A stretch of DNA of 64,000 nucleotides from an uncultured Saprospiraceae bacterium (lineage in GTDB: Bacteria > Bacteroidota > Bacteroidia > Chitinophagales > Saprospiraceae). Positions within the stretch are counted from its first letter, which is position 1. Every line of letters starts with the position of its first letter. Shown here piece after piece: positions 18,232-27,713 of the stretch. A program made the translations under genes and the position numbers. Under the pieces are notes generated by a model. That model saw nothing but the letters and a program-made list of their open reading frames with translations. It was not told the origin of the DNA and did no database searches. The DNA lies in contig CALJPQ010000031.1 in assembly GCA_937980645.1 (NCBI GenBank), positions 39,740-103,739 on the forward strand, read 5' to 3'.

Positions 18232-21105
18232 TTAATCCACGACAAAGGTAGTAGATGCCGGTTTGCCGTCCTTTTGCATTTCCAGCACATAACTACCCTT
18301 TTGCAGATAAAACTTACCGGTATCGGCTTTTGTCAATTCGGGCACCTTTTTAGGGTCTTTCTGAGCGTCCTGCAAGGCTTTTTGATAGCGTTTAACAGCG
18401 GCCTCCTGAACGTCAAGCGCATAGGAAAACGTATTCAGCCCCGGTTTACAATCTACCTGCCCGCTGTTGAGCAGGATACCGTCTTTGGTCTTGACACTCC
18501 AGGAGGCTTTTCCGGGCGTTGCTGCGTAAAATGCGATGGATAGTTCCGGGTCTTTGAGTTCGCGCCAGGGTTGTTTTTTGCCCCAGTTGTCGCTGTATTT
18601 GACTTTGCCTGGCTCAAAGACGTGGATGGATGCGGCCAGTACTTCGGGCGTGAGCTGCTGGATGGGGGCAATATTGACGCGGTAGAGCGAGCGCCCGTGA
18701 GTACCGAGGATGAGTTCACGCGCGCGTTTTTGAATGGCGATGTCGTGTACGGGCACTGTAGGAAAATCAGGGCAAAGCGCCTGGAAGGTTTTACCCCTGT
18801 CCAACGATACATAGGCGCCGGCATCGGTACCCACGTATAGCACATTGGGATTTTCCGGGTCTTCGCGCACGACGTTAATAGGTTCTGACGGCAAGTTGGT
18901 GCCAATGCGCTCCCAGGTGGCGCCATAGTCTTCGGACGCATACAGGTAAGGCGTGAAGTCGTCCCAGCGGTAGCCATTAAGGCTAACATAGACGCGGCTT
19001 TTATGGTGTGCGGAGGCGATGACGCGCGACACCCAGAGGTTGGGCGGAAGGGAGTCGGAGATGCGCTTCCAGGTATCGCCGCCGTCGCGCGTTACATGGA
19101 GGAGGCCGTCGTCGGAGCCAGCGTAAAGCAGGCCGAACTTAAGCGGGCTTTCGCTGATGGTCGTGAGGGTGCCATAAGGGACGTTGCCGGCACGGCCGCC
19201 CTGGGTCAGGTCGTCGGAAATGGCTTCCCAATTGTCGCCGCGATCGAAAGAGCGATACAGCCGATGGGCACCGATATAGAGCACGTCGGGCATGTGGGTA
19301 CTCAGGTGGATGGGCGTCTGCCAGTTAAAACGCAGCGGGCGTTCGCCCAAGTCGTGTTTAGGTGTGATGGCCTTTCGCTTGCCGGTCTTTTGCTCGATAC
19401 GGAAATAATTGCCAAACTGGTATCCGGTGTAGATGATGTCGTTGGTGCGTGGGTCAATGGCCACTTGCATACCATCGCCGCCTAACAGGCCCTGGTAAGG
19501 GTACTGACCGGTCTGATGCCAGCTACTGGAAGCCTGGTAGGTGGATGGTCCAACCCAGACACCGTTGTCCTGCGTACCACCATAGACGCGATAGGGTTGT
19601 GCGTCGTCCACAGCTACTGCGTAGAATTGCCCTACGGGTGGTTGGTTGCACTTGACCCAGGACTCACCGTCGTCCCAGGAGATGTTCAGCCCGCCGTCGT
19701 TGCCATTGACCAAATGACCCGGGCGATTAGGGTTTACCCACAAGGCGTGGTGGTCCACGTGTACGTTATCACCGTTGATATTGCGCCAGGTGCGGCCACC
19801 GTCGTCGCTGCGGATAATGTAAAAGCCCAGCAGATAAACCTTGTCGGCATAGTTGGGCTGGCAGCGGACGTTGGAGAAGTAGTAGCCGTAGGTGAAATTC
19901 ATCTGTTCCAACGGCTCTGGATGCGTGCGTTTCCAGGTGCGGCCACCGTCGTCGCTGCGATACACTTCGGCGCCGATGTAGTCCACCTCGAAAAGCTGAG
20001 CGTTGGCGTCTTCCAAATACTCGACCAATGTTTGGGGAGACACCTTACCTTTTTGGACTAAGTCCTTGATTTTCTTTGCATTATATTTATCCGGAAAGCG
20101 GTTTTCCTTCAGAAAGTCGTCTATTTGCTCGTCGGAGAGTTTGAGGAAGGCCGCAACGCTCATGGTGCGCAGGGCATCTTTGGTGAGGGCATCGGAGGTG
20201 GGCTTGTCCTTTTTGGGTTGTGGGTTTTGATTGTCTACGCAGGCATAGAGAATGGTTTTTCCGTCTTTAATGCCAGCATCTAAACCGATACGCCCGGTAT
20301 TAGGTCCAGTGGGGAAGCCGCTGGTGGGAGTGGTCAATCGGCCCCAAGTAGCGCCGCCGTCGGTACTTTTCCAGATAGCCGAGCCTTCACCGGCGCCGCT
20401 GAAGTTCCAGGCCCGGCGTTCGCGTTGCCAGGTGGCAGCGTAAACGATATTAGGGTTTTGCGGGTCTAAACACAGATCAATAGCTCCCGTGTTTTCATCT
20501 ACAAAGAGGGTGCGTTGCCAGGTGCGGCCACCGTCGGTGCTGCGATAAACGCCGCGCTCCGGATTGGGCGAATACAGATGCCCCAGTACAGCCACCCAGA
20601 TAACTTCCGGGTCCTTGGGATGCAGCATGATGCGCCCGATGTGATGGCTTTCGGGCAGGCCACGCCATTCCCAGGTCTTGCCATTATCGGCGCTGCGGTA
20701 GATGCCCGTGCCGGCGTAAGAAGAGCGGCTGCTGTTGTTTTCACCCGTGCCCACCCAGATAACCCGGCGCTGCCAGTCCACGGCGATATCGCCAATGGTC
20801 ATAGCGGCTTCCTGGTCGAAGATGGGTTTGAACGTTGTGCCATTGTTGGTCGAGTGCCACAACCCACCCGAGGCATAAGCAACGTAGATTTCTGCCGGAT
20901 CAGTAGGATTTACCTCTACATCAGTTACCCGACCAGAGAACACCGAGGGCCCTATGTTAATAGCGCGCACGCTGCCCATGAGGGTGTTTTCCTTCAAAGC
21001 GCGATGCCGTTCGAAACCTTGCAGGCGTTCCTCTGCCGGCGTGGCCGTTTGGGTGAAAGCCCAGGAAGCACTCAAAACAAGGCACAACCAGAGGCTTTTT
21101 CTCAT
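18232..21105 (-). CDS. Secreted Asp-box (BNR/VPS10-like) beta-propeller protein
   Basis: 957 aa from the ATG at 21105, which gives a clean signal peptide (MRKSLWLCLVLSASWAFTQ); in-frame starts up to 21213 add an unlikely leader. The mature protein has many Asp-box repeats (SxDxGxTW: SADNGKTWEW, STDGGRTWQR, SDDGGRTWKR, SRDGGDTW-like), forming at least one multi-blade propeller of the sortilin/VPS10-like class. An inserted helical segment lies near residues 330-390, and a C-terminal beta-sandwich-like domain ends in VLEMQKDGKPASTTFVVD. Such proteins are often labelled glycosyl hydrolase, but no catalytic centre can be identified. Likely exported to the periplasm or surface. Confidence 0.85.
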   Translation of the reverse strand: MRKSLWLCLVLSASWAFTQTATPAEERLQGFERHRALKENTLMGSVRAINIGPSVFSGRVTDVEVNPTDPAEIYVAYASGGLWHSTNNGTTFKPIFDQEAAMTIGDIAVDWQRRVIWVGTGENNSSRSSYAGTGIYRSADNGKTWEWRGLPESHHIGRIMLHPKDPEVIWVAVLGHLYSPNPERGVYRSTDGGRTWQRTLFVDENTGAIDLCLDPQNPNIVYAATWQRERRAWNFSGAGEGSAIWKSTDGGATWGRLTTPTSGFPTGPNTGRIGLDAGIKDGKTILYACVDNQNPQPKKDKPTSDALTKDALRTMSVAAFLKLSDEQIDDFLKENRFPDKYNAKKIKDLVQKGKVSPQTLVEYLEDANAQLFEVDYIGAEVYRSDDGGRTWKRTHPEPLEQMNFTYGYYFSNVRCQPNYADKVYLLGFYIIRSDDGGRTWRNINGDNVHVDHHALWVNPNRPGHLVNGNDGGLNISWDDGESWVKCNQPPVGQFYAVAVDDAQPYRVYGGTQDNGVWVGPSTYQASSSWHQTGQYPYQGLLGGDGMQVAIDPRTNDIIYTGYQFGNYFRIEQKTGKRKAITPKHDLGERPLRFNWQTPIHLSTHMPDVLYIGAHRLYRSFDRGDNWEAISDDLTQGGRAGNVPYGTLTTISESPLKFGLLYAGSDDGLLHVTRDGGDTWKRISDSLPPNLWVSRVIASAHHKSRVYVSLNGYRWDDFTPYLYASEDYGATWERIGTNLPSEPINVVREDPENPNVLYVGTDAGAYVSLDRGKTFQALCPDFPTVPVHDIAIQKRARELILGTHGRSLYRVNIAPIQQLTPEVLAASIHVFEPGKVKYSDNWGKKQPWRELKDPELSIAFYAATPGKASWSVKTKDGILLNSGQVDCKPGLNTFSYALDVQEAAVKRYQKALQDAQKDPKKVPELTKADTGKFYLQKGSYVLEMQKDGKPASTTFVVD

Positions 21106-21209
21106 GAATGTGGCTAAAAGTCGCATAGTACCGTTTTGCGCAGTTGCGAATAATGGCTGCGAAGATAGGGCAAGTAAAGACGGAGAGAGACAGCCAGCAA
21201 TGCTGCTCA

Positions 21210-21845
21210 TCAATGGGCCAGGAAAGTACGCATCAACTGCGCCATATCCATATCCGGCGTTTTTACAATGCCGCGAATGCCTACGCTTTCGGCTGCACGA
21301 ACATTGACCTCCAAATCGTCAATGAAGACCGTTTCTTCGGGCCGAAGGCCGGCATCCTGCAAAACATAAGAATAGATGCGTTCGTCGGGCTTGCGCAAAC
21401 CTACTTCGTGAGAGTAATAAACGGCATCAAAATAGCGCTGGCGGAAGTTGCTCCGCTGATGCCTCTCTACCATGTATTGATCTATCCAGCGCGCATGCAG
21501 GTCGTTGATGTTGCTGAGTAAAAAGACGCGATAGCGCTCGCGTAAGCGCTCCAGCAAACCGAAGTATTCCGCTGGCATTTCGATAAAGATGGCGTTCCAG
21601 GCATCGAGAACCTCCGCTTCTGTGAGTGTAGGCTCCGTAGCATTTCGGAGAAACGCTATAAAAGCTTCTGTGCTCAATACTCCCGTTTCGTAGCGATTGA
21701 ACACATCGGCGGCTATCAATTTGGCGCGGGCGGCTTCAAACTGGTCGTCGCCCAGCAGATGGCGCAAACGTCGCTCTGTAGCGCCTAAGTCTAAGTGAAA
21801 CAATACGTTACCAAAGTCAAAGATGATGTTTTGAAAACCGGACAT
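21210..21845 (-). CDS. HAD superfamily hydrolase (haloacid dehalogenase-like phosphatase)
   Basis: 211 aa from the ATG at 21845 (MSGFQNIIFDFGNVLFHLDLG). Motif I is DFGNV with the nucleophilic Asp, motif II is FLLSNIN, the motif III lysine lies in VGLRKPDERIY, and motif IV is FIDDLEVNVRAAE. A helical cap lies between motifs I and II. It belongs to the YihX-like HAD-IA group, typically sugar- or nucleotide-phosphate phosphatases. The substrate is unknown. Only about 100 bp separate it from the Asp-box protein downstream. Confidence 0.88.
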   Translation of the reverse strand: MSGFQNIIFDFGNVLFHLDLGATERRLRHLLGDDQFEAARAKLIAADVFNRYETGVLSTEAFIAFLRNATEPTLTEAEVLDAWNAIFIEMPAEYFGLLERLRERYRVFLLSNINDLHARWIDQYMVERHQRSNFRQRYFDAVYYSHEVGLRKPDERIYSYVLQDAGLRPEETVFIDDLEVNVRAAESVGIRGIVKTPDMDMAQLMRTFLAH

Positions 21846-21925
21846 GCGCGTTTTGCTTTTTCCGGGCAAATATCCGACGACCGCTGTTGGCGGCAGGTTA
21901 AGGTTTTACATACGCCAGTACTTTT

Positions 21926-23725
21926 TCAGTTGAACTGCTCTGCGCGCAGCTGATCCACCACTAATGGTTTATCACTATCGGCATTCCAGAAGAGGACCTC
22001 TGCCTGATTGAACGAAGCTTTGGGTAACCGCAAATCCTGATAAATCTCGCGCGTTTCACCGCCATTGAGCATGCGAAAAACGCGGATCATTCGCTCGTGT
22101 ATCACCTGTTCACCTGATTTTACTTTTACAATAAACTGAGCCATTTTCCACACGTTCCACTCCTTATCGCCTGCCCGAAAGACAGCCGACACGCGCAACT
22201 TGGCGCCATCCTGCGGAGCAATGGGAAAAGCGAACACCTCACTGAACTGTTTTGCTGCACTCAGGCAGATACTGCGGCGCCCTTCGATAGGCGGTAATGG
22301 ACAATCCTCTGCTGCTGTTCCGTCTTCAAAGTTGTTCTCATAAATGAGCCGAACGTTCTGGCGGTGCTCGCCATAGTCGCGATCGGTGTCCAACATTTTT
22401 TTCACATCCACAGGGGCTTCCCAACTCAAAAAGGTACGCCAGAAATAAGCACGCGTCGAACTCTGGCTCCAGCAAACCGCCGCGATGCGCCTGATGCGTC
22501 AACCAGAGGTTGTAATAAATAAAAAATGCGCACAGCGCCCAGATGATAGCCCGAAAAACAGCCCGCATATCGAAGACCCGCTGCACAAATGCGGCTAATG
22601 GAAATGCCAGCACAGCGTAGCTCTGCACCATAGCGCGCTGCCCCAGGCTACCGCCGTACCACCAGATAGACCAGGCGAAGGTTACGTACAGAAAAAGCCC
22701 GAAGAAGATCGCTATCGCCCAGAAAAGCTCACGGCGGCTTATCCAGAGTTGCCATAACCCAGCCAGAGCAAAGACCATCACGGGCGTGTAAACCAACCAG
22801 CCTTTTCGATAGCTGAACAGTCCCTGGAGCAAATGTGGATGCAACCAATCGAAGCCCTGATCCTGATAACTGTAAACCAATCATTCGCCGGCAACAACTT
22901 TCCAATAAATCACCTGTAGCTGCCGACGGCAACAACAGCACCAGCCGACAAAAGCAGGTGTGTAAAATGCTTTTTCCAAAAGGCCCACCGCTCTGCCACA
23001 TCCGTGCGCGTGGCTATGCCCCAGCCCAATGGAAGCAGCGCGGCCATAATCTCCGTCGGGCGTGTCAGTGCCATCAACCCCAGCAGCCCACCAATTACCA
23101 GCGCCTTCCATCCGATGGGCCGCTGGTGATAAGAAATAGTCATCCCTATCAGCAAGGTGTACAGAGTGAACAGGTAGTTGTGCGTCATAGCACCGTTGAT
23201 GGCCGCATAGTCCAGGTAATTGGTGGCCAAAACGATTAGCGCGATGGTAACCGCTATCGCTTTGTCAGAAAAATAATGAAGCAGATTGCGGCGCAGCACC
23301 CACAGGCCCAGCAGTGCCACCAGAAGGCTGCCCATGCCAATAGCCGCCTGATACGGGAAAGAGAAACCATCCGCTTCGTAGCCCAGCGCTGGCGCCAACG
23401 AATGTGCCAGAAGAAAGAACGGCAGATACTGTACCGCCAGACCACAGGAGTATTTGATCACATAATTGCCCGACGGGTGCAAAAAAGCCTGGCACGGCCC
23501 GTCGGAAGGCTGATATTTCTGGTAAATAGCGTCTCGAAACCCTAATTGCCTGATATCCCGGTAGATGAACAAGGCCGGCAGATAGAAGTAGTAGCCGTAA
23601 ACGTCCCAACTCAATGTTGCCTCGGTCCGGGACTGCCGCCATTTGGGATAATAGAAAACACTCACTGCCACCAGGAACAGGGCGCATCCGATATAGGCCC
23701 GAAAGGAAAGGGAATGGTGTTTCAT
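21926..23725 (-). pseudogene. Broken multi-span membrane glycosyltransferase-like gene (two frameshifts, one nonsense codon)
   Basis: One gene is readable across three minus-strand segments: 23725-22910, about 22920-22440, and about 22440-21926. The first part starts MKHHSLSFRAYIGC with hydrophobic spans and SWDVYGYYFYLPALF, the acidic first loop typical of GT-C/dolichyl-mannosyltransferase-like enzymes. A 1-base loss near 22917-22922 breaks the frame. After it the text VIYWKVVAGE continues, then TGA (22883-22881) stands where homologue-like wording suggests Trp (GE-W-LVYSY). A second shift near 22440-22445 restores the original frame for THAYFWRTFLSWEAP and a soluble C-terminal domain ending VVDQLRAEQFN. 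The rest is well preserved, so decay is recent or the sequence has errors. Confidence 0.75.
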
Positions 23726-23745
23726 ATGTAAAAATTACCCTGAGA

Positions 23746-23753
23746 CAAAGATA
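23746..23753 (-). promoter_or_regulatory. -7 element upstream of the broken membrane gene
   Basis: TATCTTTG on the minus strand fits TAnnTTTG, 20 bp before the ATG at 23725. The promoter looks intact although the gene is broken. Confidence 0.4.
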
Positions 23754-23837
23754 ACGACCAACCTACCTTCCACTTGCCGTCAGCCGATATTTGCAGCAGG
23801 TAATCTCATTAGAACACCTTGCGTTCTCCTTGCTGCG

Positions 23838-25466
23838 ATGAAGTACACCCTTCTCATTACCGCCGCCCTTATTGTGTTAGCGTGGCCGTTGGCTGCACAG
23901 CCTGTAGCGGAATTTGTGCTGGAAAAACTACCTGAATTTATCAATTCGCCCTACGCGGAAATCACGCCCGTCATCAGCCGCGACGGGCGCACGCTATTCT
24001 TTACGCGCGTGGCATATCCGGAGTTTTGCCGGTATCTTTTTTTGGACAGCATTGACCTGCACGAAAAGTTTCCGCCCGAACGCTACGAGCGCATTTTGCG
24101 CAACATTTACTCCGAATTGGAGCGCAAACCTGTGAGCAGTCCGGCGGCATCCAGCTTCAATCAAGATGTCTGGATAGCCGAATCTGACTCCGCTTTTACC
24201 TTCTACCTCCTGCAGCACCCGGGTCCGCCGCTCAACAATGCTTTGCCCAACAGCATCACGTGCATCACTCCTGACCCAAACGCTTTCTATTGCATCAACC
24301 AGTTTTCGCCCAAAGGCGACATGACGCGCGGCTTTTCGATTATCCGGCGTACCGATAGCATCTGGCATTTTCCAAAACCTATTGAAGTTGCGGAGTACTA
24401 CACTATGACCTCTGAGGTGAACCTGACCATGAGTTTTGATGGCAAAGTACTTATTCTCTCCGCCACGCGCCATGACTCGCAGGATATGGACTTGTATGTC
24501 TGCTTCAAGGAGGGCGAAAACAAATGGAGTAGGCCACGCCACTTAGGACCTATCATCAATACGCGCTCCCGCGAGACGACGCCTTTCCTTTCGGAAGATA
24601 ACCGCACGCTATTCTTCTCCTCTAATCGGTGGGAAAGTTTGGGCGGCAACGACATTTTTATGAGCAAACGCTTAGACGATACTTGGCAGAACTGGTCGGA
24701 GCCGCAGCGCATTGTAGAGCCTATCAACTCACGCGCCGACGATAGCCAACCCTATTTCAATATGACCTCCGGCTATCTGTACTTTACCTCCACGCGCGAC
24801 GGTAACAGTGACATCTTCCGCGTTCGCATTGCTCCACCACAGCCCACCGAACTGACTCTGCGCGGCCGCATTCTACATCGAAAAACCTACCAACCTGTGA
24901 CAGAGGCTGTAGTGCGCTATGGCGCTGAAGACAACCCCAGCAACACCCTATCCGCACCAGGCGGATTTTTCTCCTTGAAAATACCCAAAGGTGTTACTTT
25001 CACGCTCACCCCCGAAAAAATCGGCCTGGCCGGCACTCCAACGACCGTCTTCTTCCCCTGGGATCACTACTATTTCCAGGAATACCAGTGGATAGACCTC
25101 TGGATGGACTCCTTAGAAGTGGGCAGCAAAATTGAACTGGCGCCAATTTATTTTAAGCAATCGCTTCCGGTCATTTTGGAAAGCTCCTATAGCGAATTGG
25201 AACGCTTAGCCGATCTGCTCCAGAACAACCCAACGTTAGCCATTCGCATCGAAGGGCACACGGACAACGTAGGACGCCCGGAAGACCTTCAGCGACTATC
25301 CGAACAGCGCGCTCAGGCCATTCGCGACTTCCTTATCGCACGCGGCATCGCCCCTGAGCGCGTGGAAGGCGTAGGCTTTGGGGCCTCATACCCGGTCAAC
25401 GACAACAGTACCGAAGAACTCCGCGCCCAAAACCGGCGCGTAGAAATCCGAATTACGCGGATATAA
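23838..25466 (+). CDS. OmpA family protein with PD40/WD40-like beta-propeller
   Basis: 542 aa. A signal peptide ends near residue 20 (LAAQ). PD40-type propeller strands recur (TPVISRDGRTLFFTR, TPFLSEDNRTLFFSSNR, DSQPYFNMTSGYLYFTSTRDGNSDIF). A short carboxypeptidase-regulatory-like beta-sandwich follows (LTLRGRILHRKTYQPVTEAVVRYG, about 335-405). The C-terminal OmpA peptidoglycan-binding domain (about 435-542) has IEGHTDNVG and LSEQRAQAIRDFL. It is an outer-membrane-associated or periplasmic protein tied to the cell wall; in Bacteroidota such proteins often accompany gliding or type IX secretion components. The parS-like site lies 6 bp after the stop. Confidence 0.9.
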   Translation: MKYTLLITAALIVLAWPLAAQPVAEFVLEKLPEFINSPYAEITPVISRDGRTLFFTRVAYPEFCRYLFLDSIDLHEKFPPERYERILRNIYSELERKPVSSPAASSFNQDVWIAESDSAFTFYLLQHPGPPLNNALPNSITCITPDPNAFYCINQFSPKGDMTRGFSIIRRTDSIWHFPKPIEVAEYYTMTSEVNLTMSFDGKVLILSATRHDSQDMDLYVCFKEGENKWSRPRHLGPIINTRSRETTPFLSEDNRTLFFSSNRWESLGGNDIFMSKRLDDTWQNWSEPQRIVEPINSRADDSQPYFNMTSGYLYFTSTRDGNSDIFRVRIAPPQPTELTLRGRILHRKTYQPVTEAVVRYGAEDNPSNTLSAPGGFFSLKIPKGVTFTLTPEKIGLAGTPTTVFFPWDHYYFQEYQWIDLWMDSLEVGSKIELAPIYFKQSLPVILESSYSELERLADLLQNNPTLAIRIEGHTDNVGRPEDLQRLSEQRAQAIRDFLIARGIAPERVEGVGFGASYPVNDNSTEELRAQNRRVEIRITRI

Positions 25467-25472
25467 CCCCAA

Positions 25473-25488
25473 TGTTTCACGTGGAACA
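25473..25488. other. parS: parS-like centromere site 1 (intergenic)
   Basis: TGTTTCACGTGGAACA differs at one position from the classic ParB-binding sequence TGTTTCACGTGAAACA and at one from the perfect palindrome TGTTCCACGTGGAACA. It lies in the gap between the OmpA-like gene and thrC. A second site of this kind is 1.0 kb away. Binding by ParB is inferred. Confidence 0.7.
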
Positions 25489-25523
25489 TTTCACCTTTAC
25501 TCAGTACGCCACACCTCATATTT

Positions 25524-26831
25524 ATGGAATTACACAGCACCAACAACCCTCAACTGCACGCCACCTTTCGAGAAGCGCTCTTTCAGGGGCTGCCGCCAGA
25601 CAATGGCCTTTACGTGCCTACCCGCATTCCCAGAATGCCCGAAACATTCGTCCGGCAAGCACCCGATCTCCCCTTTGATGAGATCGCCTATCGAATAGCA
25701 GAGGCATTGATTGGAGACGAGATTCCGCCGGATACGCTTCAGGAAATCATTCAGCGTACCATTACCTTCCCGGCGCCTGTGGTTTCGTTAGATGAAGACA
25801 CAGGGATTCTGGAACTCTTTCACGGCCCTTCCCTGGCCTTCAAAGACTTTGGTGCGCGCTTCATGGCGCAAACCATGGCTCATTTCAACGCTAAAGACGA
25901 GGGCGAACTGATCATCCTCGTGGCTACCTCCGGCGACACAGGAGGCGCTGTGGCCGCTGGCTTTTATCAAACACCCGGCATCCGCGTCGTCATCCTCTAC
26001 CCTTCGGGCAAAGTCAGCCCTTTGCAGGAAAAGCAGCTGACCACGCTCGGCTACAATATCGCAGCGCTTGAGGTGGACGGCACGTTTGACGACTGCCAGA
26101 CCCTGGTAAAAAAGGCCTTCTTAGACGAAGACCTCCGCCAAAACCTGCGCCTGAGCTCTGCAAACAGCATCAATATCGCTCGTCTGCTGCCGCAAATTTT
26201 TTACTATTGGGAAGGCTACAAACAAGTGCAACATCTCGGGCGGCCAGTCGTCTTTTCTGTGCCCTCGGGCAATTTTGGCAACTTAACGGCCGGGCTTATT
26301 GCCCAGCAAATGGGCATGCCCGCTCAACACTTTATTGCGGCCACCAACATCAACGATACTGTGCCGGCCTATTTGGAACACGGCCGTTTTGAACCCAAAC
26401 CTTCAGCGCGCACGCTCTCCAACGCCATGGACGTGGGCAACCCTTCCAACTTTGCTCGCATGCTGCACCTGTATGGTTCCACGTGGAACATAATGCGCGC
26501 GAATGTCTCTGGCTTTTCTTTTGACGACGAGCAAACCCGCGAGGCCATGCGAGCCGTATATGCTCAGCACGGCTACATCCTGGACCCACACACCGCTGTC
26601 GGCTATTTAGCCTGGCGGAAGTACCGGCAACAAAAGCCAGGGAAGGATTTTGGCATCGTGTTGGGAACGGCCCATCCTGCCAAGTTTCAGGAAGATGTGT
26701 CGGAAATCTTGCAAGCAGAGGTGCCGCTACCGCCTCCTTTACAGCAATTGCTCAAACGAAACAAAAGTGCCATTCCTATGCCGGCACATTACGAGTCGTT
26801 TCGGGAATGGCTTCTAAGCAACTACCGTTAG
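25524..26831 (+). CDS. thrC: Threonine synthase
   Basis: 435 aa. It converts O-phospho-L-homoserine to threonine using PLP. The N-terminus ELHSTNNPQLHATFREALFQGLPPDNGLYVP is typical of the fungal/E. coli-like class II enzyme; the PLP lysine is Lys107 in LAFKDFGARF. VATSGDTGGAVAAGF and the phosphate-binding VPSGNFGNLTAG are present. The length is normal for the class. A parS-like palindrome lies inside the coding sequence at 26475-26490 without disturbing the frame. Confidence 0.95.
   Translation: MELHSTNNPQLHATFREALFQGLPPDNGLYVPTRIPRMPETFVRQAPDLPFDEIAYRIAEALIGDEIPPDTLQEIIQRTITFPAPVVSLDEDTGILELFHGPSLAFKDFGARFMAQTMAHFNAKDEGELIILVATSGDTGGAVAAGFYQTPGIRVVILYPSGKVSPLQEKQLTTLGYNIAALEVDGTFDDCQTLVKKAFLDEDLRQNLRLSSANSINIARLLPQIFYYWEGYKQVQHLGRPVVFSVPSGNFGNLTAGLIAQQMGMPAQHFIAATNINDTVPAYLEHGRFEPKPSARTLSNAMDVGNPSNFARMLHLYGSTWNIMRANVSGFSFDDEQTREAMRAVYAQHGYILDPHTAVGYLAWRKYRQQKPGKDFGIVLGTAHPAKFQEDVSEILQAEVPLPPPLQQLLKRNKSAIPMPAHYESFREWLLSNYR
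26475..26490. other. parS: parS-like centromere site 2 (inside thrC)
   Basis: GGTTCCACGTGGAACA contains the perfect 14-bp palindrome GTTCCACGTGGAAC and differs from TGTTCCACGTGGAACA only in the first base. It encodes GSTWN in thrC. ParB sites within conserved genes are known in other bacteria. Confidence 0.65.
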
Positions 26832-26843
26832 CCTGCGGCAAAT

Positions 26844-27635
26844 TCAAGCCTTAGTAGCAAGGGCATCCGAAGAGACAGCGACCTCTTTGAGAAAGGTCGC
26901 CAGAATTTCATTAAACTCCTCTGGCCGCTCCATCATAGGTGCATGACCGCATTTATCTAAAAAGTGCAACCTCGAGTTGGGCATTAACTCGTGAAACTTC
27001 TCTGCTACAAAAGGCGGCGTTACAGCATCCTGTTTTCCCCATACCAGCAAGGTAGGAGCGTCAATCTTATGTATCTTATCAGATAAATTATGCCGCACGG
27101 CTGACTTGGCGGTCATCACTACGCGCAAACCTTTGGAGCGGTCATTGACAATACTGAAAACCTCATCCACCAATTCCTTCGTAGCCACCGCAGGATCGTA
27201 GAAGGTATCTGCTGTCTTTTTCTTAATGTATTCGTAGTCGCCGCGCTTCGGAAAGGCGCTTCCAAAAGCGCTTTCAAAAAGCCCGGAACTGCCTGTCAGG
27301 GTAATCGAGGCAATGCGCTCCGGATGGGCCAGGGCATACAACAGGGCAATGTGCCCACCCAGCGAATTACCCACTAAATGTACTCTACGAAACCCTTTGT
27401 GCTCCACAAAGCGCGTAACAAAATCCACCAACCCCGTTACAGACACTTCCAAAATAGGCATTTCATAAATGGGAAGCATCGGAATGACCACGTTGTACTC
27501 TTTCGCGAAGCGATTGTACAATGCTTCGAAGTTGCTCAAAGCTCCAAAAAGCCCGTGCAGCAACAGCAAGACCTCGCCATCGCCTCCTGACTCAATGTAT
27601 TTAAAGCCATTTTCTTCTTTGATGGAAACTGTCAT
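26844..27635 (-). CDS. Alpha/beta-fold hydrolase
   Basis: 263 aa, no signal peptide. The order of motifs is canonical: oxyanion HGLFG near 27-31, nucleophile elbow GNSLGG with Ser91, acid Asp in VWGKQDAVTPP, and base His in DKCGHAPMMERPEEF. It looks like the 2-hydroxymuconate-semialdehyde-hydrolase/MenH-like esterases. The substrate is unknown. Convergent with thrC (12 bp between stops). All three catalytic residues are intact, unlike the relative at 61306. Confidence 0.88.
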   Translation of the reverse strand: MTVSIKEENGFKYIESGGDGEVLLLLHGLFGALSNFEALYNRFAKEYNVVIPMLPIYEMPILEVSVTGLVDFVTRFVEHKGFRRVHLVGNSLGGHIALLYALAHPERIASITLTGSSGLFESAFGSAFPKRGDYEYIKKKTADTFYDPAVATKELVDEVFSIVNDRSKGLRVVMTAKSAVRHNLSDKIHKIDAPTLLVWGKQDAVTPPFVAEKFHELMPNSRLHFLDKCGHAPMMERPEEFNEILATFLKEVAVSSDALATKA

Positions 27636-27713
27636 CGTATTAAAAGTACACTAAAGCCTGCCGGCAAAAATAGAGATTAAATCCAACTGAAGTATATGCG
27701 ATGGTCTGAGGGT

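Noticed and set aside
19750..19762. CCACGTGT near 19750 as a third parS-like site
   Set aside because: Its flanks do not form the 14-16-bp palindrome; only the CACGTG core is shared, inside the Asp-box protein gene.
22881..22883. TGA in the broken membrane gene as recoded Trp or selenocysteine
   Set aside because: Other genes in the window end with TGA and no recoding signal is visible; the same gene also has two frameshifts, so simple damage is the better explanation.
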